DNA of 64,000 nucleotides, taken from positions 62,001 to 126,000 of the forward strand of contig CAWELH010000009.1 in assembly GCA_963809925.1 (NCBI GenBank), read 5' to 3'. Positions within the stretch are counted from its first letter, which is position 1. The number at the start of each line of letters is the position of its first letter. The notes beneath the pieces are model-generated. The model saw only the letters and a program-made list of their open reading frames with translations, did no database searches and was not told where the DNA came from. The stretch comes from DASQZK01 sp963809925 (GTDB lineage Bacteria; Bacteroidota; Bacteroidia; Bacteroidales; GCA-2748055). Both the position numbers and the translations under genes were made by a program. Of this stretch, positions 51,401-63,332 are shown piece by piece.

Positions 51401-54400
51401 ATATTTGAACCCTCACAGACCGTGGTGTCCGCCGGATCGGCAAGCACTTCAGGTTTTTCGTCAATGATCAGACCGACGGTATTCGATGTATCGGCAGGGA
51501 CGCAGGCTCCGCTGATGATCACTCTGTACCGGTATCCGTTCATGACGCTGCCGGCCGAGGCAATACTCAGAATGGATGTATTTTCACCACTGTGACCGAC
51601 CAGCGATGCGGGAACAAAGTTGCCCGAATTGGCGTCCACCTCCCAGCGATATGCAGGACTTGTGGTTACGCCCGCCTGTACTTCGAAGGTGGTTGGTGAA
51701 TCTTCGCAGATTTCCCTGGTTACTGGTTGTACACTTATTTCAGGTTTTTCCCTGACGGTCAGCATGGCTTCACCAGAAGTATCTGCAGGTGAACACATTC
51801 CGTTGATAATGGCCCGGTAACGGTGGCCGTTCAGAGAGGAGGAAGTCCTGTTGACAACGAGCGTGTCGGAATTATAACCGGTATAGACACCTCCGGTTAT
51901 GGTTGACCAGGATGATCCGTTGTACACCTGCCATTTTGTAATTGGCATTGTGGTCACGCCTGTGGCAACGGTAAACATGACGGTATCATCTTCACAGGAG
52001 ATTATATCGACCGGATCAATGGTTACCTCAGGTCTTTCATATACTGTCAGTACGGCATTTGCTGACGTGTCGGCAGGGGCACAATCGCCGGTTATGATCG
52101 CACGGAAAATATATCCGTCCATGGTTGAGGGAATACCGGTAAGATTTACTGTCTCCGTGTTTTCTCCGCTGTAAACAGCTCCTGCGACCGCTGCCCATGA
52201 GCTGCCGTCGTATACTTCCCAGGTATAATGCGGCTGCGTTGTGACACCAGCATTCACGGTGAATGAAGTAGCATCGTTCTCACAGATCTCAGCATCAGCA
52301 GGATTCAGGGTTACTTCCGGTTTTTCCTTTACGATAAGGGTAACAATGTTGGATACCACGAACGGATCACAGGTACCACTGATGGTTACACGGTATAGAT
52401 TGCCATACATGGAAGAAGTTACATTACTGAAAGTCAGTGTGTTGGTTCCCTGGCCACTATAGCCTGCACCATTGGCACCATACCAGGAACCTCCATCATT
52501 AACCTCCCAGTAATATTCGGGTGCGGTTGTGGGAGTTGCATCTACGGTGAACTGTGCGGTGCCATTCTCACATATTGTATCATTTACGGGCTGCTGTGTG
52601 ATCTCCGGACTTTCGTACACCATCAGAGAAGCCGGTAAAGACGTTACCATGCCGGGACATATCCCGCTGACATCAGCCCTGAACAGCCAGCCATTCATTC
52701 CGGAGTTCACGGTGGCAATGCTCAGGATGGGAGAATTGATTCCTGCATATCCCGGACCCGAGACAACATTCCATGCTCCGCCGCCATTGACGGAGACGTA
52801 CCACTGGAAGGCCGGTGAGGTTGTCACCCCGGGATCGACAGAGAAGGTAGCCGGATATCCTTCACACACGGCGGTATCGGCCGGTTCCATGGTGATCTCA
52901 GGTTGTTCCCTGACCACCAGGTCAGCCGCCTCACTGTACACCGGTGGTGTGCAGGTGCCTTCGAGATATGCGCGGTAACGGAAGTTGTTCATCGCAGAGT
53001 TTACGCCGTTCACGGTGAGCGTCATAGTGTTTTCACCACCATATGGTGCACCGGATATACTATTCCAGGCGCTGCCGTCCCACTCCTGCCATTGAATAAC
53101 CGGGTTTGTAGTTGCACCGGTGGCAATGGTGTAGATGGCATCACCGCCTTCACAGATCTCCTGATCGGAAGGCTGAAGACTGATCTCAGGTTTTTCATTG
53201 ACCTGCAGCAATGCATCGGCTGATGTTGCAGCCGGACCACAGTCGCCGGTGATCACCGCACGATAGCGATTATTATGCATCGCGGTGATGATACCGTTGA
53301 TCGTTAACGTGGTGGTATTGATACCGTTATATCGGATACCGGAGACATTTCCCCAGTTCACACCGTTGTCGGTGGATACCTGCCATTGGATTGCCGGGTT
53401 TGTCGTTACTCCCGTGCCGGTCATAAAGCTGACCGTATCATTTTCGCAGCTGGTGACATCGGAAGGCTGGAGGCTGATCTCGGGAAGTTCTTTCACGGTT
53501 AGTTCGGCCGTCAATGACGTATCTTCCGGAGTACAGGTACCTCCGACAGCAGCTCTGAAAAGATATCCGTTCATAGCCGATATGATTGGATCGATGGTGA
53601 GCGTGGTAGTGTTTTCACCGGAATAGGAAGCACCGCCTGCATTGATCCACGTAGCGCCGTCGAAAACCTGCCATTGGATAGCAGGAGCCGTCGTTACACC
53701 GGTGCTGATGGTAAAGTTTACTGACTGTCCTTCGCATTCTTCAACATCGGAAGGCTGGAGAGTGATCTCCGGTTTTTCGAGAACAGTTAGCACGGCTTCG
53801 TCAGAGTTTACGGCGGGAGAACAACTTCCCGAGACTCTGACTCGGTAGTGGTTGTTGTTCAGGGAAGGGGTGATGCCAATAAGTCGAAGCGTATCCGTAT
53901 TCACGCCCGAATAAGTCATGCCATTGTTCAGGCTGATCCATGCTGATCCGTTAAATATCTCCCACTGGTAGACGGGAGCGGTGGTAAGGCCTGCCGAAAC
54001 GGCGAAATATGCGTCAGCATCCTCACATTCAGTCACGTTTACGGGCTGCGATGTGATCTCAGCTTTCTCAAGCACAGTGAGTAAAACGGTGTCACTGATG
54101 ACTGGAATGCCGCAGGTTCCGGTTGCCACCGCGCGGTATGTATATCCGTCGAATGTGGAAGCCGGGTTGATAATCCGTAGCGTTGCGGATGCCGTTCCGC
54201 TATAAACGCCTGCAATATCTGCAATATCCGTAAATCCGGGACCACTGTCGGCCTGCCACTGTACGGAGACTCCGGTACCAGTTACCACGACGGAGAAGCT
54301 GGTATCAGTCTCTTCACAGGTGATTGCGTCATGAGGCTGGAGAAGAATCGATGTATTTGTATTCAGGTTGATACTGGCCGTACCGGTCAGATTGGGTGTC

Positions 54401-57400
54401 GGAACACTTACCGAGCATCCGTTAATATCCGTTACCTGTGACAGACTGTATATGCTGTTGGACAGCGGGTGCACATACACTGGATCTGTGCTGTTGTAAT
54501 TATTTATCGTGCCAACGCCGTTATTGATGGTTACTTCAAAGGGCCCTGTGCCTGAAGTGAGCGTCACTGTGAGGGCTGAAGAATCTCCCGGGCAGATGGT
54601 ATTATCCCCGCTCAACGTTGCGAAGGGGAGTGGGTTGACGGTTGTTATAATGCTGTTGCTTATTCCTGTACAACCAAGAGCAGTAGTTCCTGTCACCCGG
54701 ATCGAATCCTGGTCGTTCAGTGTCCAGGATGAATACGCATTCAGTGCACTGTTCTGAACGCTGATATTGTTGAGGAAGAACTGGTAGCTTACCGTACTTC
54801 CGCCGGCGGCTGTAAAGGTAACACTGGTGCCGGCGCATACGATGTTGTCGGGATCTGAACTTGTCAGATTCAACACCGGATTATCAAAAACATTCATGGT
54901 GATCGGCCCACTGGCTTTCTCACAACCTTTGAGAGTTGTGACGTTCACGTACACCTGCTGTCCGTCGGTAAGACTGTCGGTGAGATAGGTGTTGAGCGGA
55001 CCTGTTTGTGCGCTGATACCGTTCACAAAGAATTCAAAATTGGCGGCACCTGCAGGTCCTGCAGTAAATGTTACCGCTTCACCGAGACAGATATTGGTCT
55101 TAGTTACGGAAAGGCTGGTAGGAGGAAGCGGATTAATCGTCACAAACAGAGGAGTATGATTGGTGACACAGCCGGCGGAATTGGTTTCGATGACCTTCAT
55201 CTCGCCGCTGATTGATCCGAAATTCACGAATACAGAGTCGATGTTCGGATTGGATACAATCCCTGAGCCGGTTGGCACGAACCACTGGTAGGTAGATCCT
55301 GCATTTTGGGGTATCGTAAACCGGACGCCTTCTTCCCTGTCACATACTTCTGAAGGTCCGGTTATGATGGAAACCGGCACCATAGCTTTGATCTCGACCG
55401 CTTTTTTGATCTCACTTCCAACGCAGCTGTATTGGTTGGTTTCGATCACCCTGATCGTGTCGCTTGCGGGAGTCATCGATGCATTAATTACCAGGGCGTT
55501 GCTATTCAGACCATCGCCGCCAAAGGTTTTGGTACCGAGTGAGGCGCCCCATGACCAGTCGTAGTATGAGCCGGGCGTCAGCGTCACATTGTAAAACAGG
55601 TTCGGTGTACCAATGCAGGCTTCTGCAGGTCCGCTGATCGGTGTGGTGTGAGGCAGCGGATTAATACTTACGGTCTTGTCATCTGAATCCGGGATAACCG
55701 GTCCGGCACCATCGGGATCATCGGTGGTGAGGCGGAAGGTCACATATCCCTGTGCCACGTCGGCATCCATCTGGACTGCATTGGTAACGTAATAACCGAT
55801 GACGGTGCTGTCGTTTATAAGGTTGTTGAATACCACGCTACCGGCGCCGTCGAGGTCAGACCAGGTTCCGTCGGTTGCTGATCCTCTGATGATACCGCGC
55901 AGGAATATCGTATCATTGGCACAGATCACGGTATCGTTCAGCGCGTCGGCAATGGGATTTTCTCCGATATGAATCACCAGTTCATCATAGACGGGTGCGC
56001 AGGGCTGGATTCCGTCAGGATCATCGGAGGTGAGTCGCAGTGTAACGTAACCAACGGCATCCTGAATATCTGTTGGGTTGAATGTGGCATTTAACGTTGA
56101 CGGGCCAGGTGCGAAGCTGCCTTCCACGGGTACGGAAACTACCGACCATATACCGGTGGTGGTACCGCCGGCGATGATGCCGTTCAATGCCAGTGTTGAT
56201 CCGGCGGCGATAGTTACCGTGTCGGGGCCTGCATCGACCCAGGCTGCTTCATTGATGGTGATCACCACATCGCCTGAAGAGGCTGCGCACGGACCTGCAG
56301 GATCGTCGCTTGTAAGCCGAAGGACGACAGGACCCCCCAGATCACTGTAATCGGGTACATATTCTGCATCAACAGTATTTCCGGTTACGCTCTCATTGAT
56401 GATGCTTCCGCCGGCAGGCGCAAGAACCGACCACCCTGCAGTGCCTGCTCCACCGCCAAATGTGCCGGTAATAGGTATCACGGTCAGGGCGCTGTCGCGA
56501 CAAACGGTAAAATCAGCCATAGGCGTTACCGCCGGGAGCTGAAAGAAGGTTACCATGACGGTATCTTCATCGCTGCATGTTCCGTTGGTCTCTGTGTATT
56601 TAAATTTATAGGTGCCGTAGGTATCGATGGTGACAGCGGAATTCGGGCTGGCAGGGTTTGAAAAGACAGGTGTGACGTCGGGACCGCTTATGTACGACCA
56701 CTGACGGTTTCCTGAATTGATGTTTGGCGCTCCCATATAACTGTACGACGTGGCTGCCAGACTGGTGCTCAGCACACCGCATTCTTCAATGTCGGTTCCG
56801 GCATTGGCCGTTGGCTGTTCATAGAAAGTGATATCCACCACATCACCATCGCTGCAGCTTCCATTGGCCTCCGTGAACATAAACCGGTAGGTTCCGTAGG
56901 CATTGACTGTGACATCCGCGATGGGGCTGTGTATATCGGAAAATACGGGTGAAGCATCAGGACCGCTGACATAACTCCAGGTCATGGTTCCAATATTCTG
57001 ATCAGGAGCTGTAAGGTAGGTATATGACGTGGCAGCAAGGCTCGTTGTGAGTGCATCACATACCTGCTGGTTGGGTCCGGCATTGGCCGAGGGTTCTTCA
57101 TAATAGGAAACCTCGACGGTATCTGCATCCTGGCAGGTACCATTCGTTTCAACAAAGCGGAAGGTGTAGGTGCCGTAGTAGTCTACAGATACTGAGGACG
57201 TGGCGCTCGAGGGTGCTGCAAATGACGGGGTGGCATCCGGACCGCTTACAAACTGCCACTGGCGTGTACCCGAATTCTGGTTCAGACCGCCGGCATAGAG
57301 ATAGGCAGAACCGGCGAGGTTTGCAGTTTTCCCTGCGCATACCTGAATATTGGCACCGGCATCAGCCGTGGGTTTCTGATAAAAGGTCACTTTAACAATG

Positions 57401-60400
57401 TCATCATCGCTGCAGGTGCCGTTCGTCTCCGTGAAACGGAACTCATAGGTGCCATAGAAAAGCACGCTCACACTTGAAGCCGGATCCGCCGGATCACTGA
57501 ATGCGGGAGTATTGTCGGGGCCGCTGACGTATGTCCACTGGCGGTCACCGGCATTCACATCCGGCACCGGTCTGTAGACGAAAGCTGTGGCGCTGAGGCT
57601 GGTGCTAAGGGCATCACAAACTTCCTTGTCACTGCCGGCATTTGCCGTAGGATCCTCATAGAAATTGATCTTCACAATATCATCGTCGGAGCAGGTGCCG
57701 TTGATTTCGGTAAATCTGAATTCATAGGTTCCATAGTTATCTACCGTCACGGTTGGTGTAGGACTTGAAAGACTGCTGAAGCTCGGAGTGGCATCAGGAC
57801 CGCTGACGTATGACCATGCGCGGCTTCCTGAATTGACATTGGGTGCGGCGGCATAGGTGAAGGCCGTGGCAGCAAGAACCGTACTCTGACTTCCGCATAC
57901 ATTTTTGTCGATCCCGGCATTGGCTGTGGGGTTTTCAAAGAAGGTGACCTGAAGAATATCAGATGTGGTACAGCTTCCGTTTGTCGCGGTATACCTGAAG
58001 CGGTAAACGCCATAGTAATCAACGGTTACATTGCTGACGGGACTTGTGGGGCTGGAAAATGAAGGTGTGGCATCAGGACCGCTCACATATGTCCACAGGC
58101 CGCCGCCGAAGTTAATATTGCCGCCGCCCAGGTAAATGTATGGCTCGGCATACAGGGTCAGGGTCTTGCTGCCACAGACGAGTGAGTCTGGACCGGCATC
58201 AACCGTGGGCTGCTCATAGAATGATACCTGCACCGTATCGGCATCCGTGCATGAGCCGTTGGTTTCGACGAAACGGAATGTATACCTACCGAAGAGATCG
58301 ACCGTGACCGGAGACGCCGGATTGCTGGCGTTGCCGAATGTTGGGGTATTGTCGGGACCTGAGATATATTCCCATGTCCTGGTACCAGAATTCTGGTTCG
58401 GAAGGCCGGCGAAAGTAAATCCTGTGCCCGGGAGGTTTGTGGTTAAAGCATTGCACACTTCAACATCTCCGCCGGCATTCGCGTCGGGTTTCTCATAGAA
58501 GATGATGCTGACGGTGTCTGCATCGGCACATACACCCCCATTATCTTCAAGGTAACTGAATTTATAGGTTCCGTAATAGTCAACCGTGACGTTGCTGGTC
58601 GGTGAAGCCGTATTGCTGAATGTTGGTGTGGCATCGGGGCCGCTGACGTATTGCCAGGTGCGGGTACCGGAATTCACGTTTGGTGCCATGGCGTAAGAAA
58701 ATGCTGTCGCAGCGAGAGCCGTGGATTTACTTCCGCATACCTCCTTGTCAAGACCCGCATTCGCCGTTGGTTCTTCATAGAAGGCGACCGTAATGGTCTC
58801 CCCGTCGGAACACTGGCCGTTGCCGTTGGTCTCTGTCCATGTAAATTCATATGATCCGTACACATCAACCGTAACATCGGTGGATGCACTGCTTTGTCCT
58901 GAAGCATAAACGGCTGTTCCGGGGCCGCTGGTCATTGTCCACTGCCCGGTATAGTTCACCCTGTTGGCCACGGGTACGCTTGGTGTGGCTGCCAGGCCGA
59001 AGGTCAGACCGCAGATATCACCTCCCGATCCGGCCGCGGCCACCGGGCTCAGATAGGCAACCACCTGGTAACCGCTTTCCGTGTAGGTACAGCCTACCTG
59101 GTCCTCAACATAGTAGTCAAAGCTATAGGTACCCGGTGTTGTGGCATTGAAAATGACATTCTGCTGGTTCGTTACGTTGAGTACGCCGGCCTGTGGGTTG
59201 GCGCCGGGTGTCCAGAGATGGGTGGGGTAGACGCCGGAGCCGCCGCTTGGATTTCCGTTGAGGTTCAGGTTCACCCCTGTACAGATTTTTGCCGGTGAGG
59301 CGGGCAGGGGGTTGGCGGTGACTTCGCTCACGGTAACGACGACGGGGGCCGATGCCTTACATCCGATATTGTCACTCACGGTGTAATTCAGGCTGAACAC
59401 ACCGGTAGCAGGTGAGTTGAACACCGGGTTCCGCAGGTTGGCATTGCTGAGGGGTCCTGTATCGCCGGTCCATTGGTGAGTATATGGAAGACTGCCGCCC
59501 GAAGGGTTGCCGTTGAGTGCCAGGTCCTTGCCGGCGCAGACTCCGGCCGTGGCGCCCGGCAGGGGTGCTACCACAGGTCCGGAAGTGGTCACTGTTACAT
59601 TATCGATGGCCTTACAGCCGTGCTCGTCGGTTGTGGTATATGTCAGGTTGTAAACGCCGGGAGTGGCTGTTTTGAAAGCAGGTGCCGGAACATCCACAGC
59701 TGTCAGCGGACCTGTATCGCCGGTCCAGCTATGCGAGGTTATGGCTCCTGAGCCAGCAAGAGGATTACCATTCAGGATCTGCGAGATGTTGACACATAAC
59801 GAAGGATCAACGGGGGTGATGCCATTGGTTGGCGGAATGTACACATTGACGGTCACATCATCGGTGGCCGAACAGGTACCTCCGCCGCTTGGATTGAAAT
59901 CATCTTCTACGAGAACCGTGAACGTATGCGGTATTCCTGAAGAGACAGGTGTATAGGCACCAGGATCCTCTGCACCGCTGCTGAAACCATTGGGTCCGCT
60001 CCAGGTGAAGGAATAGTTGGTGGTGCCGCCCACCGGTGAAGAACCCAGGATGATGGATTCGCCCAGGCAAATATTGTTGTCATCGACAGAAGCGACGATG
60101 GACAGGTCATTGTCGACGGTCACCACCGGTTTGTCGCTGAGCTCGAATACGCAATGCGGTGTGGCGCTTACGCGGGTGGCCTGAACCTTGTATTGTGTGG
60201 TCGAGGTGAGGTTGCCCGTAGGTATGGTGATATTCCCGCCGTTTCCAGCCACGGGTGCGCCTACATTTACGTCGGTAGACACGACTTTGACCTGGTAATC
60301 AACACCGACTTCCGAATTGATGATGCGGACAGTACTGCCGGTGTTGTAGCAGATTTTCGAAAGGGTGACCTGGACGGTACGGTCGAGAGGCAAGGGGTTA

Positions 60401-63137
60401 ACCGAGAAGCTGGTATTGTCTGATGCCGTACAGGTCTGTGTACCGCCCGATTCGGTTAGGAAGCCCTCGTCGGTGACCAGGGCCGTATAGCTATGTCCGC
60501 CGTCAGAGGAGGGCAGGAAGGATGCCGGATCCTGGGCTGTGCTGGAATAACTGTCAGTGCCGGTCCAGTCGAAGGAAAATGTACCCGAGCCGCCAGTGAC
60601 GGTTACCTGTGGCAGATCAATGGGCGTATCTTCACAGATATCGGGCAGGGCCACCGACAGGTTGGCCGTAAGTTCGGGGTTAACTCTCACCCTGGGCTGG
60701 TCGCTGAGCAGGCGTGAACATCCGGTAACCGTATTTCTGGCCATCACATTGAAAGTGGTGTCGGCCAGAAGGTTCCCGGTGGGATAGTCGAGGTTGGCAT
60801 TGTTACCCGTTTGTGTGTTCTTCACATCCGTACCGATGCGGAAATCGTATGCAATGCCGTTTTCCGACGATTGCACAACGATGCTTGTGGGAGTACTGTA
60901 ACAAAGGAAGTAGTCATCAGCGATGACGTTCTTATCGAGTGGCGCCGGGTTGACGGTGAGGGTACCGGCGTTCGACATTTTTGGGCAAGGTCCGGTGGTG
61001 AGTACTTCCACGCGGTACTTGTAGTTGTTCATGACGGCACTGACGCTGGAAATATTCAGTGTTGCCGAGGTGGCACCGCTGTAGATGCCTCCGTCGCTGA
61101 CTGCAACGTAGGTGCCCGTATTCGGGTCCTCGTACCACTGGTAGCTGATGATGGGTCCGGAGGCTGAGACGCCAAAGCTTGTGGATGTACCTTCGCAACG
61201 AATGCGGTTGGGCGGCTGGCTGGTAATGTTTGCCAGGGCGTGGACGGTGACGATGGCCTTGTTGGTCAGTTCATTGTCGCAACCCGTGGCATCGTAGGTA
61301 GCCAGGATGTTATAGGTTTTGTTCGATGCCGGGCTGACATCGAAGGTGATGTTCCCGCCGGTACCGGAAACGGGTGCTCCCACCGGGCTGTCGTTGGAGT
61401 TATTGCGAAGCTGGTAGCTGACGCCGATCTGTGAGTTCTGCATGGTGATGGTGGCGGTTTCGCCGGCACAGATGACGGGGTCGGAGACATTCTGGTTTTT
61501 TAGCGGCAGGGGGTTGATGGTGAGGGTGACCATGGTGTCGGGGCCCACGCAGCCATTACCACCAATTTCCCGGATCCAGTAATTATACCCCCCCACTGCA
61601 GACTGATTATGTGTGTACGTCGTTCCCGTACCTATTTCATTTGTAAGATTAGCGATGTCATACCAATGCAAAATGCCCGTTGTTCCGCTTGCCGAAAGTG
61701 TCGCTCCTACATTTCCAAAGCAATAATCCGGGGATGCTGCGTTGGGTTGTGGGGGTGAATCAATGAGTCTCAGCCGTGATACCTCGCTGATCGCATTGGC
61801 CAGGTTGCTAAAAGGATCACCATCCACGTAAGGATTACAGGGACCCCAGTACCTCATTCTTACCTCGAAAATATCTCCAGCTGCATCGTTATAGAAATCA
61901 CCGAAATGGGTAATCGGATACGTAACAGCATTCGGGTAAGGAGGTTCGGCAGGGTCGTATGAGATTACAGGCCCTTCAAAACCTTCAGAAGTCCAGTAGG
62001 CCCCAACGGAGTTGCCATACGCATCAACGGTGTATGGTCCGAGAATCGTATTACCGGAATTATCGGTTACCTGAACATCTGTCGATCCGACATGAATATA
62101 TGTGTTGGGAATACCGCCGGTGAGATTTGATCCATACACAAACTGGACATGACGTTCCAGCGTGTTTGGGCGATTTGGTTCAACAGCTTCACGACAATCA
62201 AAGAGTGTGTTGTCAGAAAATGTAAAATCAAAAATAGAGTCTCCAACACAATAAAGCGTAGAAGGGTCATCAATGGGAGGATCTACATGTAATTGACCTG
62301 TACCCGGAACTGGTTGGCCATTATCTTTTTTATAATTTGGAAGCACTATATCAACTGCACTTGACGTAACATAAATATTTGGTTGTAAAGTTCCGGTATT
62401 ATAAAGATATGGATATACCGTAATGGTCCAAGTGCAATTATTAGTATTTACTGGATAGTTATGAATTGGAGATAATAACTTGTAATTTCCAGATCCTGGC
62501 GAAATTTCAGGAAAAAAAGGTTGATCTTTTGGCAAGTCTCCTGGTGAAACCCATCTTATATATGCCCTTGGAATTGCATAATGAATACTATTTCTATATC
62601 TTCTTGAAATTGTTACATTGTATTCGAATTGAACATCTTCAACTGCAGAACATATGTCTTTATCACCAATTTCACCATATAGCCCGTTAGAAAAATCAGA
62701 TTGTACTGCAATGTAGTTATTAACTGCCTGCTTATTTGTAAAACTTGCCACATCCCCTCCAGCACCAGCCATTGAGCCAGGTCCTGAATTATAGGAAACA
62801 AATACATTATTTCTATCTTATATGCGATGGAATTTTGTAAGGTAAATGAAACATAAGGTCCGAATCCTGTGGGGCCACTTGTGATTGTAGCAGGAGAACC
62901 TCCTACTGTTATTGTCCAGCCGGCGGTTGTTCCAATTGTTGTGATTGGCTGATCAAACTGAATGACGATTATTTTTTGAGCATTATCGGTGAAAGTGATA
63001 GGATACACATTATTCGGGGCATCTACAGTTATCAGCTGGGGTGCTTGCGCTCCAACAGTACCTGTACTACTTAAAAGGATCACAAGCAGTACTATAGGTA
63101 TGGTCAGAAAATGCCTTATAAGGTTTATCCTATTCAT
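48163..63137 (-). CDS. Giant multidomain surface protein with type B T9SS sorting domain (SprB-like); one frameshift near 62810
   Basis: Reading from ATG 63137 to the stop at 48163 gives 14,975 bases; one added base yields exactly 4,992 codons. The first part encodes a signal peptide (IPIVLLVILLSSTGTVGAQ) and an SwmB-like domain up to FTLQNSIAYKIE. Near 62810 the frame changes, and the domain resumes in the next frame as VFVSYNSGPGSMAGAGGDVA. The rest is open. In order come unique domains (about 130-530), PKD-like NGNPSGG domains (about 540-1360), nine 93-residue repeats (about 1363-2199), mixed beta domains, fifteen Ig-like repeats (about 2929-4378), five PKD domains (about 4466-4886) and the sorting domain. 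Size, composition and the downstream PorP/SprF gene suggest a SprB-like adhesin. The frameshift may be an assembly error in an A-run or a real inactivation. Confidence 0.88.
48484..49740 (-). repeat. Five PKD domains preceding the sorting domain
   Basis: Each carries a WxFGDG-type core: YEWNFDDGSP, YYWDFGDNKP, YAYNFGDGTS, YLWEFGDGGV and YQWNFGDVDE. They form the stalk between the Ig-like array and the sorting domain; spacing is about 80 residues. Confidence 0.88.
50005..54352 (-). repeat. Fifteen Ig-like repeats of about 96 residues
   Basis: Each unit starts with a form of EIxxQPxDxxxCEN and ends with GxCxPxxTSxxxxLxV before the next. Two cysteines (about positions 12 and 81) recur in every unit and probably form the Ig disulfide. 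A conserved YQW/IQW tryptophan and SGxNTxxLxI core are visible throughout. Confidence 0.9.
56540..59050 (-). repeat. Nine ~93-residue repeats (ANAG-DxxVC type)
   Basis: Eight close copies plus one divergent first copy, spaced about 279 bases. Each begins P(T/S)ANAGxDxxVC, has WxYVSGPDxTPxFS in the middle, YGTYxFxFTETNGTC late and ends DxVxVTFYEx. Two cysteines per unit (about 12 and 80) suggest a disulfide. I recall such repeats from T9SS-exported Bacteroidota proteins but know no named function. Confidence 0.9.
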
Positions 63138-63267
63138 CAGTCTCAGGTTTACTTCAAACGGCGCTGCAGGCAACGCCGGCATTGTCCCGTGGTTAGCGGG
63201 GGTGGTTATGGGGAGACAAGGCGGGCCTTGCCGGGACGTATTGTTTTATAGCGATGATGACAGGAGG

Positions 63268-63281
63268 CAGGGCATGCCCTG
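63268..63281. promoter_or_regulatory. 14-base perfect palindrome upstream of the giant gene
   Basis: CAGGGCATGCCCTG is self-complementary and lies 131-144 bases upstream of the giant gene start and 52 bases before the stop side of no other gene on that strand. It may be an operator or part of a hairpin; no T-run follows on either strand. Confidence 0.35.
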
Positions 63282-63332
63282 GCTATACCTCCCGGAACAA
63301 AGGTCAATCGGGTGTATACGCATATTTTTAAG

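Noticed and set aside
62613..63182. Separate small secreted protein of 189 residues at the giant gene's 5' end
   Set aside because: After about 62813 its sequence loses domain character, while the SwmB-like domain continues in the giant gene's frame; one missing base explains both.
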